From assembly GCA_945881905.1 (NCBI GenBank), contig CAMCVV010000004.1:1-64000 (forward strand): a stretch of 64,000 nucleotides of DNA, in the 5' to 3' direction. The stretch comes from Paenibacillus alvei. GTDB lineage: Bacteria > Bacillota > Bacilli > Paenibacillales > NBRC-103111. Within the stretch, counting starts at the first letter, position 1. Every line of letters begins with the position of its first letter. The notes beneath the pieces were generated by a model, which saw nothing but the letters and a program-made list of their open reading frames with translations, searched no databases and was not told the origin of the DNA. The position numbers were made by a program, and so were the translations under genes. Below are positions 17,187 to 27,152 of the stretch, piece by piece.

Positions 17187-19064
17187 ATGAGTGATCATGT
17201 TCAAGAGGAATCATCTTGGAACGATCTCGAGAGGTTAAAGCATAAGCTCACGTTGCTTCCAGACAAATCAGGATGTTATTTAATGAAAAATAGTGAGGGT
17301 ATCATCATTTATGTAGGTAAAGCAAAAATATTGAAGAATCGTGTACGCTCCTATTTCAGTGGGAGCCATAACGCAAAGACACAATTGCTGGTGAGTGAAA
17401 TCAGGGATTTCGAGTACATCGTTACTTCGAGTAACATGGAAGCATTAATTCTAGAATGTAATTTAATTAAACAATATTCACCTCGGTATAATGTTCTATT
17501 GAAAGATGATAAGACATTTCCATATATCAAAATCACCCATGAACAGCATCCAAGACTAGAAATCACACGAAGGTTATTGAAAGATAAAGCGAAATATTTC
17601 GGTCCCTACCCAGATGCACATGCAGCACAACAAACAAAGAAGCTCTTAGATCGGATATATCCATTAAGAAAATGCAAAACGCTACCACATACCGTGTGCT
17701 TATACTATCATTTGGACCAATGCCTGGCACCTTGTATTCAGGACGTATCGAAAGATACAAATGATCGATTGATCCATGAGATTTCGCGGTTTTTGCATGG
17801 AGGACATCAAGAAATTAAAAAAGAATTAAAAGCAAAAATGGAAGCTGCATCAGAAGAGTTGAATTATGAACGTGCGAGAGAACTCCGAGATCAAATCCGT
17901 GATTTGGAAACCATCATGGAGAAGCAAAATATTTCAACATCAGATGCTGTTGATCGCGATGTATTCGGTTATATTGTGGATAAAGGTTGGATGAGTGTAC
18001 ATATTAATCATATGCGTCAAGGGAAATTAATCGAAAGACACGTATCCGTATTCCCTTATTATGGGCATCCCTATGATGACTTTATGACGTTCGTCACGCA
18101 AATGTACAGTGATCATCCCGCCATTCCCAGTGAGATCTTATTACCCGAAATCAAAGATGTTGATTATGAAGGTACCGCAGAAGAAGCAGAACTTGAAGAA
18201 ACTGAAATAAAAACAAGTATTGAGTCTTGGTTACATGTGAAAGTTGGATTTCCCAAACGAAGTATCAAAAAGCAAATGGTGCTTATGGCTCAAGAGAACG
18301 CATCTATGGCATTAGCTGAGAAATTCCGACTCTTAGAAAAAGATGAAGCGAAATCCAAGGTTGCCGTCATCAATTTAGCGCGTTGGCTAGGAACGGGGAA
18401 AGCTGATCGGATTGAAGCATTTGATAATTCCAACATTCAAGGCGTTCACCCTGTATCTGCGATGATCGTATTTGTTCATGGAAAACCAGAAAAAAAATCA
18501 TACCGTAAATATAAAATAAAAACAGTACAAGGCGCGAATGATTACGAAACAATGCGTGAAGTCATCCGGCGAAGATATGAGAGAGCATTGCAAGAAAATC
18601 TGCTATTACCAGATTTAATCATGGTAGATGGGGGGAAAGGCCAGATCTCTGCTGCCACAGATGTGTTAGAAAATGAGCTAGGCTTATATATTCCTGTGTG
18701 TGGATTAGTGAAAGATGCAAAGCATCAGACCGCGAAGCTGATGATTGGGGAACCGCTAGAAACCATTGATTTACCTCGAGATAGTCAAGAATTTTATTTA
18801 TTACAGAGAATTCAAGAAGAAGTGCACCGCTTTGCGATATCTTTTCATCGGGAGATTCGCTCGAAGTCGATGGTTACATCTACATTAGACGCGATACCTG
18901 GAATCGGAGAGAAACGACGAAAGCTTCTTCTCAAGCATTTTGGTTCGCTCAAAAAAATAAAAGAAGCAAAATTTGAAGACTTTCGCCCTTTGGGTATTGG
19001 GGATCAGCTAGCACGAAATATTGTTCATTTCCTACAAGATGAGACAAAGAATTCTGTAGATTAA
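17187..19064 (+). CDS. uvrC: Excinuclease ABC subunit C
   Basis: Nucleotide excision repair endonuclease that cuts on both sides of UvrAB-marked lesions. 625 aa, full length. Domains in order: GIY-YIG nuclease (GCYLMKN and IIYVGKA near residues 28-47), a cysteine-containing segment ([10 protein letters not shown] near 175), the UVR UvrB-binding motif near 205-240, the RNase H-like nuclease with AFDNSNIQG and IMVDGGKGQ near 410-485, and tandem helix-hairpin-helix motifs at the end ([18 protein letters not shown]). ATG 17187 lies 7-9 nt behind GGGGG and is preferred over ATG 17172. Confidence 0.96.
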   Translation: MSDHVQEESSWNDLERLKHKLTLLPDKSGCYLMKNSEGIIIYVGKAKILKNRVRSYFSGSHNAKTQLLVSEIRDFEYIVTSSNMEALILECNLIKQYSPRYNVLLKDDKTFPYIKITHEQHPRLEITRRLLKDKAKYFGPYPDAHAAQQTKKLLDRIYPLRKCKTLPHTVCLYYHLDQCLAPCIQDVSKDTNDRLIHEISRFLHGGHQEIKKELKAKMEAASEELNYERARELRDQIRDLETIMEKQNISTSDAVDRDVFGYIVDKGWMSVHINHMRQGKLIERHVSVFPYYGHPYDDFMTFVTQMYSDHPAIPSEILLPEIKDVDYEGTAEEAELEETEIKTSIESWLHVKVGFPKRSIKKQMVLMAQENASMALAEKFRLLEKDEAKSKVAVINLARWLGTGKADRIEAFDNSNIQGVHPVSAMIVFVHGKPEKKSYRKYKIKTVQGANDYETMREVIRRRYERALQENLLLPDLIMVDGGKGQISAATDVLENELGLYIPVCGLVKDAKHQTAKLMIGEPLETIDLPRDSQEFYLLQRIQEEVHRFAISFHREIRSKSMVTSTLDAIPGIGEKRRKLLLKHFGSLKKIKEAKFEDFRPLGIGDQLARNIVHFLQDETKNSVD

Positions 19065-19141
19065 AACATTTTTATCATATATAATAAAAATCAATTGAAT
19101 AGCTAACTTCGAAAGCTATTCCTTCGAAATCAAATTGCATT

Positions 19142-19168
19142 AGCATTGGGTTTCCCATGCTTTTTTTG
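19142..19168 (+). terminator. Terminator after uvrC
   Basis: Stem AGCATTGGG/CCCATGCT (one bulge) with a TTT loop, followed by seven T. Confidence 0.8.
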
Positions 19169-19205
19169 TATATAACCGATGTGAATGGATCAAGTAGGAG
19201 AAATG

Positions 19206-20558
19206 ATGAAAAAGTTTGTTAAATGGGAAAGATTCACACCACCACAAATTCTGGTGCTAGGGTTTATCATGATTATTATGCTAGGGGCATTCCTGTTGAT
19301 GCTTCCGATGTCATCCAACCCTGGTATGACGATAACTTTTGTAGATGCTTTGTTTACAGCGACTTCCGCTGCGTGTGTAACGGGTTTAGCTGTCGTGGAT
19401 ACGAGCTTGCAATTCAGCTTAATGGGACAAGTCATCATACTGATTTTGATTCAAATTGGTGGAATAGGCTTCATGTCCATGGCGGCTGTATTTTTCTTTC
19501 TGGTGAAGAAAAAAATCACACTCAAAGAAAGACTATTATTACAAGAATCCATGAGGCAAGGTGCGATGGAAGGCGTTGTCCGCTTAATCCGACGCGTTAT
19601 ATTTTTTTCCCTCACTGTTGAATTGATTGGCGCGATTTTGCTTGCGATTCGATGGTCATTTGACTTCGGCTTGCGCAAAGCGATATTCCTGGGTATTTTC
19701 CATTCGATCTCATTGTTTAATAATGCAGGTTTTGATATATTTGGTCAAATATCAGGACCGTTTAGTTCTTTTATGCGGTACACAAGCGATATATACGTCA
19801 ATGCCATTGCGATTGTTCTCATTATTTTAGGCGGACTTGGATTTATTGTCATTTCAGAGCTCATGGACTATCCCAAAATTCGCAAGTTAACGTTGCATGC
19901 AAAAGTTGTCATTACGGCATCATTATTTCTTATTATTGTCGGTTCACTCGTTATTTTTATTTTTGAATTTACCAATCCTCGAACGCTTCAAGCAGAGAGT
20001 ATGAGCGGTAGGTTTATCGCTTCTATCTTCCAATCGGTTTCATCGAGGACTGTAGGCATGTACACGCTTGATTTTAGTGCGATGAGACAAGCTACTCAAT
20101 TCTTCATCATCATTTTAATGTTCATCGGTGCTTCACCTGGGTCAACAGGAGGAGGGATTAAGACTACAAGTTTTACCATACTTATCGCTGCGATGATCGC
20201 GATGATACGTGGTAAAGAAGAGATCATAATTTTCCGGCATCGGTTAGCGAAAGATCTGATTACGAAAGCCATCACGCTTACCTTACTGTCCTTATTCGTT
20301 ATTGTATTTGTTTCCATGGTCTTATCTACAACCGAAGACAAACAATTTCTCGTGATATTGTTTGAAGTGACCTCTGCTTTTGCTACATGTGGATTCAGCC
20401 TTGGATTAACTCCGCAATTATCCATGATCGGGAAAATTGTGATATGCCTGACGATGTTTGCAGGGAGATTAGGACCAATTACACTTGCATATGCACTACA
20501 ACCTAAACAAGAAAAAGAATTATTCAGGTACCCTGAAGGGAAAATTACAATCGGTTAG
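19206..20558 (+). CDS. ktrB: Potassium uptake transporter, channel subunit KtrB
   Basis: TrkH/KtrB-type K+ transporter subunit, 450 aa, with four M1-P-M2 repeats. The selectivity-filter glycines are visible in AACVTGLAVVD, FNNAGFDIFG, ASPGSTGGGIK and ATCGFSLGLTP. KtrB works as a dimer gated by the cytosolic KtrA ring. ATG 19206 lies 5-6 nt behind TAGGAG; an ATG three bases upstream is also possible. The adjacent ktrA gene, 56 bp downstream, supports a KtrAB system. In Firmicutes, c-di-AMP regulates such systems. Confidence 0.93.
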   Translation: MKKFVKWERFTPPQILVLGFIMIIMLGAFLLMLPMSSNPGMTITFVDALFTATSAACVTGLAVVDTSLQFSLMGQVIILILIQIGGIGFMSMAAVFFFLVKKKITLKERLLLQESMRQGAMEGVVRLIRRVIFFSLTVELIGAILLAIRWSFDFGLRKAIFLGIFHSISLFNNAGFDIFGQISGPFSSFMRYTSDIYVNAIAIVLIILGGLGFIVISELMDYPKIRKLTLHAKVVITASLFLIIVGSLVIFIFEFTNPRTLQAESMSGRFIASIFQSVSSRTVGMYTLDFSAMRQATQFFIIILMFIGASPGSTGGGIKTTSFTILIAAMIAMIRGKEEIIIFRHRLAKDLITKAITLTLLSLFVIVFVSMVLSTTEDKQFLVILFEVTSAFATCGFSLGLTPQLSMIGKIVICLTMFAGRLGPITLAYALQPKQEKELFRYPEGKITIG

Positions 20559-20614
20559 AGATTAGACCAATTAAACACAGGTAATGACAATGGGATAGGG
20601 GAATATACGGAACA

Positions 20615-21271
20615 ATGAGAAACCAATACGCAGTCATCGGTTTAGGTAGATTTGGAGCAAGTGTCTCCCAAGAATTAATACATCTAGGGCATGAAGTACT
20701 CGGCATTGATAAATCCTTAGATGCTGTAGAGAGAATGAAAGATGTGTTAACACATACAGAAGTAGTTGATTGCACAGATGAATCCATGTTAAAAATGCTT
20801 GGAATTCGAAATTTTGATTGTGTCATCATAGCGATCGGAGGCGATATCCAAGCGTCTACCTTAGCAGCTATATCGATGAAAGAACTAGGTGTTAAACGCA
20901 TTATAGCTAAAGCACTTACGGAACTTCATGGCAGGGTGTTACACAAAGTCGGAGTTGATCGAGTAATCTTTCCAGAGAAAGATATGGGTATTCGGTTAGC
21001 TCACCAACTTGTTGCTCCTAATTTACTTGATTATATCGAGCTTTCAGATGAGTATAAAGTGTCAGAGCTGATTGTTCCACGAAAGCTTTCAGGTTATTCC
21101 ATTCAAGAACTCGATCCGCGATCTGAATATGGTTGTTGTGTTGTAGCAATGGATAAGAATCGAAGCATCATCATTTCACCGAAAATGACGGACGTAATGA
21201 ACGAGAATGATAAATTGATCATGATTGGTAAGAAGCAAGATATCGAACATTTTGAACTCGATGTTTTTTGA
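20615..21271 (+). CDS. ktrA: Potassium uptake regulatory subunit KtrA
   Basis: Cytosolic RCK protein of 218 aa that forms an octameric ring under KtrB. The N-terminal Rossmann domain starts YAVIGLGRFGASVSQEL and binds ATP/ADP or NAD; the C-terminal RCK_C (TrkA-C) domain from about residue 140 contains LIVPRKLSGYSI and binds c-di-AMP in relatives. It follows ktrB in an apparent operon. The Shine-Dalgarno sequence AGGGGA lies about 11 nt from the ATG. Confidence 0.92.
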   Translation: MRNQYAVIGLGRFGASVSQELIHLGHEVLGIDKSLDAVERMKDVLTHTEVVDCTDESMLKMLGIRNFDCVIIAIGGDIQASTLAAISMKELGVKRIIAKALTELHGRVLHKVGVDRVIFPEKDMGIRLAHQLVAPNLLDYIELSDEYKVSELIVPRKLSGYSIQELDPRSEYGCCVVAMDKNRSIIISPKMTDVMNENDKLIMIGKKQDIEHFELDVF

Positions 21272-21282
21272 TATCTCAAGTG

Positions 21283-22173
21283 TTATTTGTGGAAATAATC
21301 CTTGGCTTTCTGTACGAATAGGGAAAGTAAGGGGAGACTTGACGTAGCTTCAGGATAGACAAGTGATGTGGTTCTCTTCGTTTGTTCGAGTTCCCAAATA
21401 TTTCGAAAGGTAAAATCATTATTCATGACCAAGTCGGGTCTTAAGTACGATTTTGGTAATAAAGTGGCGATTTGGCACGTAGATACGAGACGGATAATCG
21501 CTTCGAACGAATCGATTTCCATATGAACTTCAGGGAAAATCGAATAACGTTGGAAAAGCTCATCCATTAAAACCCGATACCAAGTGCCTTTAGAGAAGAG
21601 GATCATAGGTAAATCATGTAAGTCTGTGATGGATAACGGTTCGTAGTTATGAAAGGGATGACTTGTAGGCAAGACAAGCACTAGATGATCGTCAAATAAG
21701 GGTTCACAGATTAAACCCGCTGCATGTGTCGTTGATGCAATCAAGCCAATATCCACTTTCTTTTCTTTAACTAAAGTTACAATTTCGTGTGTTTTCCCAG
21801 TTAATGCTTTAATTTCAGTGAGTGGATGTTCTTTGACGAACAGGGTGATCAGATCTGGAAGTGTAGCTTGTAGCGTCGTGAGGCTAGCTCCAATAGTGAT
21901 TGTTGTATATTTTTCTTCAGCTTGATAGCCTTTGATCGCAAGATGAAGTTTGCGGTCTAATTGACGAAGTTCTACAACATGCGCGTAGCAAATGTGCCCT
22001 ACTTTGGTAAGTTCTAATCGTTTCCCGATACGTTTAAAAAGCTCAACACCTAATTCTTCTTCGAGTTTCATGATTTTCCGTGATAAAGCGGGTTGGGAAA
22101 TATTGAGCAACTTCGATGCACGGTTTAAACTGGATTGCTCAACGACACTTGCAAAAACCTCCATATGATCCAC
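21283..22173 (-). CDS. LysR-family transcriptional regulator (divergent from sdhCAB)
   Basis: DNA-binding regulator of 296 aa. The winged helix-turn-helix lies at residues 4-60 (SLNRASKLLNISQPALSRKI, then LEEELGVELF); the rest is a periplasmic-binding-like effector domain. GTG 22173 follows AAGGAGA with 10 nt spacing. It ends only 11 bp from ktrA (convergent) and is divergent from sdhC, with a perfect 14-bp palindrome in the shared region. It may respond to a central carbon metabolite and control sdh, but this is inferred from position. Confidence 0.87.
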   Translation of the reverse strand: MDHMEVFASVVEQSSLNRASKLLNISQPALSRKIMKLEEELGVELFKRIGKRLELTKVGHICYAHVVELRQLDRKLHLAIKGYQAEEKYTTITIGASLTTLQATLPDLITLFVKEHPLTEIKALTGKTHEIVTLVKEKKVDIGLIASTTHAAGLICEPLFDDHLVLVLPTSHPFHNYEPLSITDLHDLPMILFSKGTWYRVLMDELFQRYSIFPEVHMEIDSFEAIIRLVSTCQIATLLPKSYLRPDLVMNNDFTFRNIWELEQTKRTTSLVYPEATSSLPLLSLFVQKAKDYFHK

Positions 22174-22198
22174 ACGTATGATTCTCCTTCGTTATGTT

Positions 22199-22212
22199 TT
22201 TGCATATGCAAA
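22199..22212. promoter_or_regulatory. 14-bp perfect palindrome between LysR gene and sdhC
   Basis: TTTGCATATGCAAA reads the same on both strands and lies 26 bp upstream of the LysR start. It fits the T-N(11-12)-A dyad common to LysR operators and is a candidate autoregulatory site. Confidence 0.5.
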
Positions 22213-22401
22213 TATGTTATAAAGGTATATAAAGAATACGCACTTCCATTATAAGCAAAAAAAAGTTAAAATAAAAGTAATGATATGTAAATATATATTT
22301 TTTTAAGGTATGGAGAGAGGTAAAGGGGATACTTACTTCCTTAAGTTAAAGAAGGATCATGGCTTACGTCAACTGTATATCTATAAAACGAGGGGAAGGA
22401 A

Positions 22402-23067
22402 ATGAATGTTATGAAAGGCAATTCATATTATTTTCGTAAATTACACTCATTGCTTGGTGTTATTCCAGTAGGATTCTTTCTTGTTGAACATTTATTGACG
22501 AATTATAAAGCATTAGACGGGCCTGCTGCTTTCATTGAGCAAGTGTATTGGTTGAACTCACTGCCATTGGTGTTGCTTTTAGAAATTGTGGGGATATGGT
22601 TACCGATTTCTTACCATGCTATTTATGGTCTATATGTCGCTTATCAATCGAGAAATAATGCAGTGAGTTATAGTTATTTCCGCAATCAAATGTTTGTGTG
22701 GCAACGAATAACAGGTGTGGTCACCTTTATATTTATATGTTGGCATTTTTTCGATACACGTTTTCAAGTAGCTATAGGTAATATTGAACATGGAGATTTG
22801 GGAATGACGATGAATGGTATTGCTACAAATCCATTGATGTTTAGCCTTTATTTGATTGGTATTGTATCCTCTGTGTTTCATTTCAGTAATGGCATGTGGT
22901 CTTTCCTCGTAAGTTGGGGAATTACGATTGGTCCACGTGCACAAAAAATATCTTCATTTGTGTGGATGGGTGTATTTGTGATTATGTCAGTCATGTTTAT
23001 TATGTCACTTTCCGCATTTACAGGCACGGAATTTGAAGTACCACCGATTGTGGAGCATGCTGGTTGA
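22402..23067 (+). CDS. sdhC: Succinate dehydrogenase cytochrome b558 subunit
   Basis: Membrane anchor of menaquinone-reducing succinate dehydrogenase, 221 aa, with five helices and candidate heme-ligand histidines in LHSLLGVIPVG, VEHLLTN, YHAIYG, WHFFD and FHFSNG. The length and the LHSLLGVIPVGFF opening match the Bacillus single-subunit SdhC that carries two b hemes. Start ATG 22402 lies close to GGGGAAGG; ATG 22411 is an alternative. First gene of sdhCAB. Confidence 0.93.
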   Translation: MNVMKGNSYYFRKLHSLLGVIPVGFFLVEHLLTNYKALDGPAAFIEQVYWLNSLPLVLLLEIVGIWLPISYHAIYGLYVAYQSRNNAVSYSYFRNQMFVWQRITGVVTFIFICWHFFDTRFQVAIGNIEHGDLGMTMNGIATNPLMFSLYLIGIVSSVFHFSNGMWSFLVSWGITIGPRAQKISSFVWMGVFVIMSVMFIMSLSAFTGTEFEVPPIVEHAG

Positions 23068-23086
23068 GAAAGGAGGATGAAGAAGA

Positions 23087-24844
23087 ATGGCTAATTCAAA
23101 AATAATTGTTGTAGGCGGTGGATTGGCGGGCTTAATGGCAACCATCAAAGCTGCAGAAGCAGGAGTACATGTTCAGCTGTTTTCTATAGTCCCCGTAAAA
23201 AGATCACACTCCGTGTGCGCACAAGGGGGTATCAATGGTGCTGTAAATACGAAGGGTGAAGGTGACTCCACATGGCAACATTTTGATGATACGATATATG
23301 GCGGGGATTTTCTAGCTAATCAACCACCTGTAAAAGCGATGTGTGAAGCTGCGCCTGGAATCATTCATTTAATGGATCGTATGGGGGTTATGTTTAATCG
23401 CACACCGGAAGGACTATTGGATTTCCGGCGTTTCGGAGGTACGCAGTATCATCGAACTGCATATGCAGGTGCTACAACGGGTCAACAACTATTATATGCA
23501 CTTGATGAGCAAGTTCGCCGCTGGGAAACAGCAGGACTTGTAAGCAAGTTTGAACATTGGGAATTTTTGAGTGCTGTGATTGATGATGATCAAGTTTGTC
23601 GAGGGATTACTGCACAAGATTTACGCAACATGGAAATCATAACCTTCCCTGCGGATGCTGTCATTTTGGCAACGGGTGGGCCTGGTATTATTTTTGGGAA
23701 ATCGACTAATTCGGTGATTAACACAGGTACAGCAGCAAGTGCTGTATACCAGCAAGGCGTATATTATGCGAATGGTGAATTCATACAAATCCATCCAACG
23801 GCTATACCCGGGGATGATAAGCTTCGATTGATGTCTGAATCAGCTCGAGGTGAAGGCGGACGGATATGGACGTATAAGGATGGGAAACCTTGGTATTTCT
23901 TAGAAGAAAAATATCCAGCTTATGGAAATCTAGTCCCTCGAGATATCGCAACTCGTGAGATTTTCTCGATATGCGTAGATCAAAAGTTAGGGATTAACGG
24001 TGAAAATATGGTTTACTTGGATTTGTCACACAAAGATCCTAAAGAATTAGATATTAAACTTGGTGGTATTATAGAAATTTACGAGAAATTCATGGGCGAT
24101 GACCCTCGTAAAATACCAATGAAAATCTTCCCTGCGGTTCACTATTCCATGGGAGGGATGTGGGTCGATTATAATATGATGACGAATATTCCTGGATTAT
24201 TTGCTGCCGGGGAATGTGAATATCAGCATCATGGAGCTAACCGTCTAGGAGCAAACTCACTGGTGTCTTCTATTTTTGATGGGATGGTTTCAGGTCCTAA
24301 AGCAGTTGAATACATTCGTGGACTTAAGAAATCTGCTGAAGATATGTCTTCTCAAGTATTCGAAAAAGAGAAGAAGCGAAATGTCCAACGTTATGAACAA
24401 TTAATCAAAATGGATGGCAATGAAAATGCATATATGATTCATAAAGAATTAGGGGAATGGATGACGAATAACATGACCGTTGTTCGCCATAATGACAGAC
24501 TTCAGTCTACGATTGATAAAATTGTTGAACTGAAAGAAAGATTTCATCGCATTAACATGTCAGATTCTTCACAGTGGAGTAACCAAGCAGCTGCGTTTAC
24601 TCGTCAATTATGGAATATGTTAGAGTTATCTCAAGCAATGACACAAGGAGCACTAGAACGTGATGAAACCCGAGGTGCACATTACAAACCTGAATTTCCT
24701 GAACGTAACGATGAGCTATTCCTCAAAACGACTAAAGTAAAATGGACGCCTGAGGGTCCTCTAATTGAATTTGAAGAAGTGGATACGTCACTTATCGTGC
24801 CGCGCAAACGCGACTATTCTTCTGACAAGAAAGGAGCTAATTGA
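23087..24844 (+). CDS. sdhA: Succinate dehydrogenase flavoprotein subunit
   Basis: Catalytic subunit oxidising succinate to fumarate; 585 aa. FAD-binding VVGGGLAGLMA is at residues 7-17; the flavin-linking histidine lies in KRSHSVCAQGG near residue 44; substrate-binding and catalytic segments include GGTQYHRTAYAG and the HPT motif (QIHPTAIPG). The C-terminal RDETRGAHYKPEFPERND is typical. It sits between sdhC and sdhB with short spacing (19 bp and 1 bp). Confidence 0.96.
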   Translation: MANSKIIVVGGGLAGLMATIKAAEAGVHVQLFSIVPVKRSHSVCAQGGINGAVNTKGEGDSTWQHFDDTIYGGDFLANQPPVKAMCEAAPGIIHLMDRMGVMFNRTPEGLLDFRRFGGTQYHRTAYAGATTGQQLLYALDEQVRRWETAGLVSKFEHWEFLSAVIDDDQVCRGITAQDLRNMEIITFPADAVILATGGPGIIFGKSTNSVINTGTAASAVYQQGVYYANGEFIQIHPTAIPGDDKLRLMSESARGEGGRIWTYKDGKPWYFLEEKYPAYGNLVPRDIATREIFSICVDQKLGINGENMVYLDLSHKDPKELDIKLGGIIEIYEKFMGDDPRKIPMKIFPAVHYSMGGMWVDYNMMTNIPGLFAAGECEYQHHGANRLGANSLVSSIFDGMVSGPKAVEYIRGLKKSAEDMSSQVFEKEKKRNVQRYEQLIKMDGNENAYMIHKELGEWMTNNMTVVRHNDRLQSTIDKIVELKERFHRINMSDSSQWSNQAAAFTRQLWNMLELSQAMTQGALERDETRGAHYKPEFPERNDELFLKTTKVKWTPEGPLIEFEEVDTSLIVPRKRDYSSDKKGAN

Positions 24845-24845
24845 T

Positions 24846-25610
24846 ATGGCTGAAAAGAGTTCGGCGCAGAAAACAATTAAGTTTATTGTCACACGACAAG
24901 ACAATCCTAATTCTAAGCCATATAAAGAAGAATTCGAAATTCCTTATCGTCCTAACATGAATGTCATCAGTTCACTTATGGAAGTACAACGAAACCCCAA
25001 ACAAGCGAATGGAGAAGCTACATCACCTGTATGTTGGGATGCTAACTGTTTAGAAGAAGTATGTGGATCGTGTTCGATGGTCATCAATGGGAAACCTCGT
25101 CAAGCTTGCACAGCGCTTATCGACAAATTAGAGCAACCGATCAAGATTTCACCTATGTCTACTTTTCCGGTTGTACGTGATTTAGTGATTGATCGCGGAC
25201 GTATGTTCAATGCGCTGAAGAAAGTGAAAGCATGGATACCTATTGATGGTACGTATGATTTAGGGCCCGGCCCACGTATGGCAGAAGCAAAGCGTCAGTG
25301 GGCATATGAATTGTCCAAGTGCATGACGTGTGGTGTTTGTTTAGAATCTTGCCCGAATGTAAATAGTAAAAGTGACTTTATTGGACCAGCAGCCATTTCT
25401 CAAGTAAGGCTTTTTAATGCTCATCCCACTGGGGAAATGAATAAAGAAGAGCGTCTAGATTCATTGATGTCTGATGGTGGTATAGAAGGCTGTGGAAACT
25501 CACAGAACTGTGTGAGATCTTGCCCCAAAGGAATACCATTAACGACTTCGATCGCTGCAATGAATGCCGAAACAACAGGACGATTATTCAAAAAATGGCT
25601 TGGCGTGTAA
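24846..25610 (+). CDS. sdhB: Succinate dehydrogenase iron-sulfur subunit
   Basis: Electron-transfer subunit of 254 aa that links the flavin to the quinone site. Cluster ligands are visible: 2Fe-2S in CWDANC, CGSC and a later C near residues 58-90; 4Fe-4S in CMTCGVCLESCP near 160; and the third-cluster region with CGNSQNCVRSCPKG near 220. ATG 24846 follows AAGGAG and lies one base after the sdhA stop; the open frame inside sdhA is a shadow. Confidence 0.96.
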   Translation: MAEKSSAQKTIKFIVTRQDNPNSKPYKEEFEIPYRPNMNVISSLMEVQRNPKQANGEATSPVCWDANCLEEVCGSCSMVINGKPRQACTALIDKLEQPIKISPMSTFPVVRDLVIDRGRMFNALKKVKAWIPIDGTYDLGPGPRMAEAKRQWAYELSKCMTCGVCLESCPNVNSKSDFIGPAAISQVRLFNAHPTGEMNKEERLDSLMSDGGIEGCGNSQNCVRSCPKGIPLTTSIAAMNAETTGRLFKKWLGV

Positions 25611-25636
25611 TTCGTAGCTTTACACATTTCATAACG

Positions 25637-25682
25637 AAGGTTGTATTTCAAAATGGAAACATTTTGAAATACAACCTTTTTT
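25637..25682 (+). terminator. Strong terminator of the sdhCAB operon
   Basis: Perfect 18-bp stem (arms 25637-25654 and 25661-25678) with loop GGAAAC and six T. It probably also serves the convergent CDF gene. Confidence 0.93.
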
Positions 25683-25724
25683 GAAAAGATAAAGAATCAT
25701 CTCTATTTGTTCGCACTTCTCAAG

Positions 25725-26669
25725 TTAAACATCTTCATTTTTATTTTTCATAAATTCTTTACCATATTCACCATGGGGATGAATGATTGCATTTTCCATT
25801 TGTATCGTTGAATGCTCGATGTTGAACTTATGTTTGAGCACATCGTTGATGGCTAAGATAATACAGAAGGGTTGAATATCATCATGGATAAACACATGAG
25901 CAGTAAGCGAATAATGATTTGAAGAAATCGTCCACAAATGCATTTCATGGACATCTTCTACACCTTCAACACCAGCAATTGCTAATCGAATTTCATCTAA
26001 ATCATATTCTTCGGGTACAGATTCCATCAAGATCAAATAAGACTCCCGAATAATTTTGAAGCCACCTGTACAAATAATACCTCCAATCACCATACTGATA
26101 AGCGGATCAAAAAGTAAAGAACCCGTTACATATACAAGGATTGCAGCAATTATCACACCGATTGAACTCAGCAAATCACCAAAAAAGTGCCAAAGCGCAC
26201 TTTTTAAACTGAGATTGTTTTCTTTTTCCATCGTTTTTTTGAGCACAAGGGTAGTAATCAGATTAACGACAAGTCCAATAGATGAGATGAGGAGCATCAA
26301 TTGATAATCAACCATTTCGGGATAAATGACTCGGCGAACACCTTCAATAAAGATTCCTATTGCGATCACTATGAGCGCAAGTCCGTTAAGAAAAGAAGCG
26401 ATAATTTCAAAGCGTAAGTATCCAAAAGTAAAGCGAGCATTAGGGGGTCTAGTCGCTAAATACAAAGCAAGCATGCTTAGTCCTAATGCGACGACATCAG
26501 AGATCATGTGTGCAGAATCAGATAGAAGAGCAAGCGAATTCGATAGTATTCCACCTATAATTTCTACTACAGTGAAAAATATCGTAAAACCCATAATCAT
26601 CCAAAGGGTTTTTTTGGTTTTTAATTGTACTTTAACATGATGAAGATGATGGAAATCGTAATCTGCCAC
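25725..26669 (-). CDS. Cation diffusion facilitator (CzcD-type) metal exporter
   Basis: Zn/Co/Cd (or Mn/Fe) proton antiporter of 314 aa with six helices. Metal-site residues are visible in SLALLSDSAHMISD (helix II, HxxxD) and in ALWHFFGDLLSS (helix V, HxxxD). A His-rich start (DFHHLHHVK) and a C-terminal cytosolic domain (residues 210-300) with HEMHLW complete the family pattern. GTG 26669 follows GTGAGG. A promoter with an overlapping inverted repeat suggests repression by a metal sensor. Confidence 0.9.
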   Translation of the reverse strand: MADYDFHHLHHVKVQLKTKKTLWMIMGFTIFFTVVEIIGGILSNSLALLSDSAHMISDVVALGLSMLALYLATRPPNARFTFGYLRFEIIASFLNGLALIVIAIGIFIEGVRRVIYPEMVDYQLMLLISSIGLVVNLITTLVLKKTMEKENNLSLKSALWHFFGDLLSSIGVIIAAILVYVTGSLLFDPLISMVIGGIICTGGFKIIRESYLILMESVPEEYDLDEIRLAIAGVEGVEDVHEMHLWTISSNHYSLTAHVFIHDDIQPFCIILAINDVLKHKFNIEHSTIQMENAIIHPHGEYGKEFMKNKNEDV

Positions 26670-26705
26670 AAGTCACGTCCTCACTTCAAAAACCAATAAA
26701 ATGTT

Positions 26706-26726
26706 CACTTCAACTACTTGGAAGTG
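26706..26726. promoter_or_regulatory. Inverted repeat over the CDF gene start site
   Basis: CACTTC (26706-26711) and GAAGTG (26721-26726) with a 9-bp spacer lie just downstream of the CDF -10 box, where a repressor would block initiation. Confidence 0.5.
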
Positions 26727-26733
26727 TTTACTT

Positions 26734-26762
26734 ATTATACGTCAGTCACAGCGACTCTGCAA
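26734..26762 (-). promoter_or_regulatory. Sigma-A-like promoter of the CDF gene
   Basis: On the minus strand TTGCAG (26762-26757), a 17-bp spacer and TATAAT (26739-26734). Confidence 0.55.
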
Positions 26763-26883
26763 ATGAGAAAAAATCATAGGGTTCACAAATTTGTTACACA
26801 AATGAAATATTCCTGTCATAGTCTCATAATGTATCTATAGTAATATAATAAACAAGACCCCCTTTTTTAATATATAAATACTC

Positions 26884-26914
26884 GGATCTAGCCAAACAGC
26901 TAGATCCATTTTTT
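26884..26914 (+). terminator. Orphan terminator-like hairpin
   Basis: Perfect 9-bp stem GGATCTAGC/GCTAGATCC with loop CAAACA followed by ATTTTTT. No gene ends upstream on this strand within the 483-bp gap, so it may end a short untranslated RNA. A TATAAT at 26844-26849 lies 35 bp upstream. Nothing else was seen in the gap except an extended -10 (TGATATAAT, 27016-27024) that may serve nfeD. Confidence 0.55.
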
Positions 26915-27152
26915 CTATGACATGATGTATGGAGATTAGGTACTTTAATATGATGTATTTAGATACAATAGTAAACTAACATAGATCTGAATTAAGAATT
27001 AAATCATGTATTGTATGATATAATAAAAGAAGCATCCATGTGATATCGTAGTTCGAGGAAAACTCACATTTTTCACTTATGATTACGAATACGACAACTT
27101 TTCCGATCTATTACGTATAATAATGTAAGAAGTAATAGGGGGGCTCATTTCA

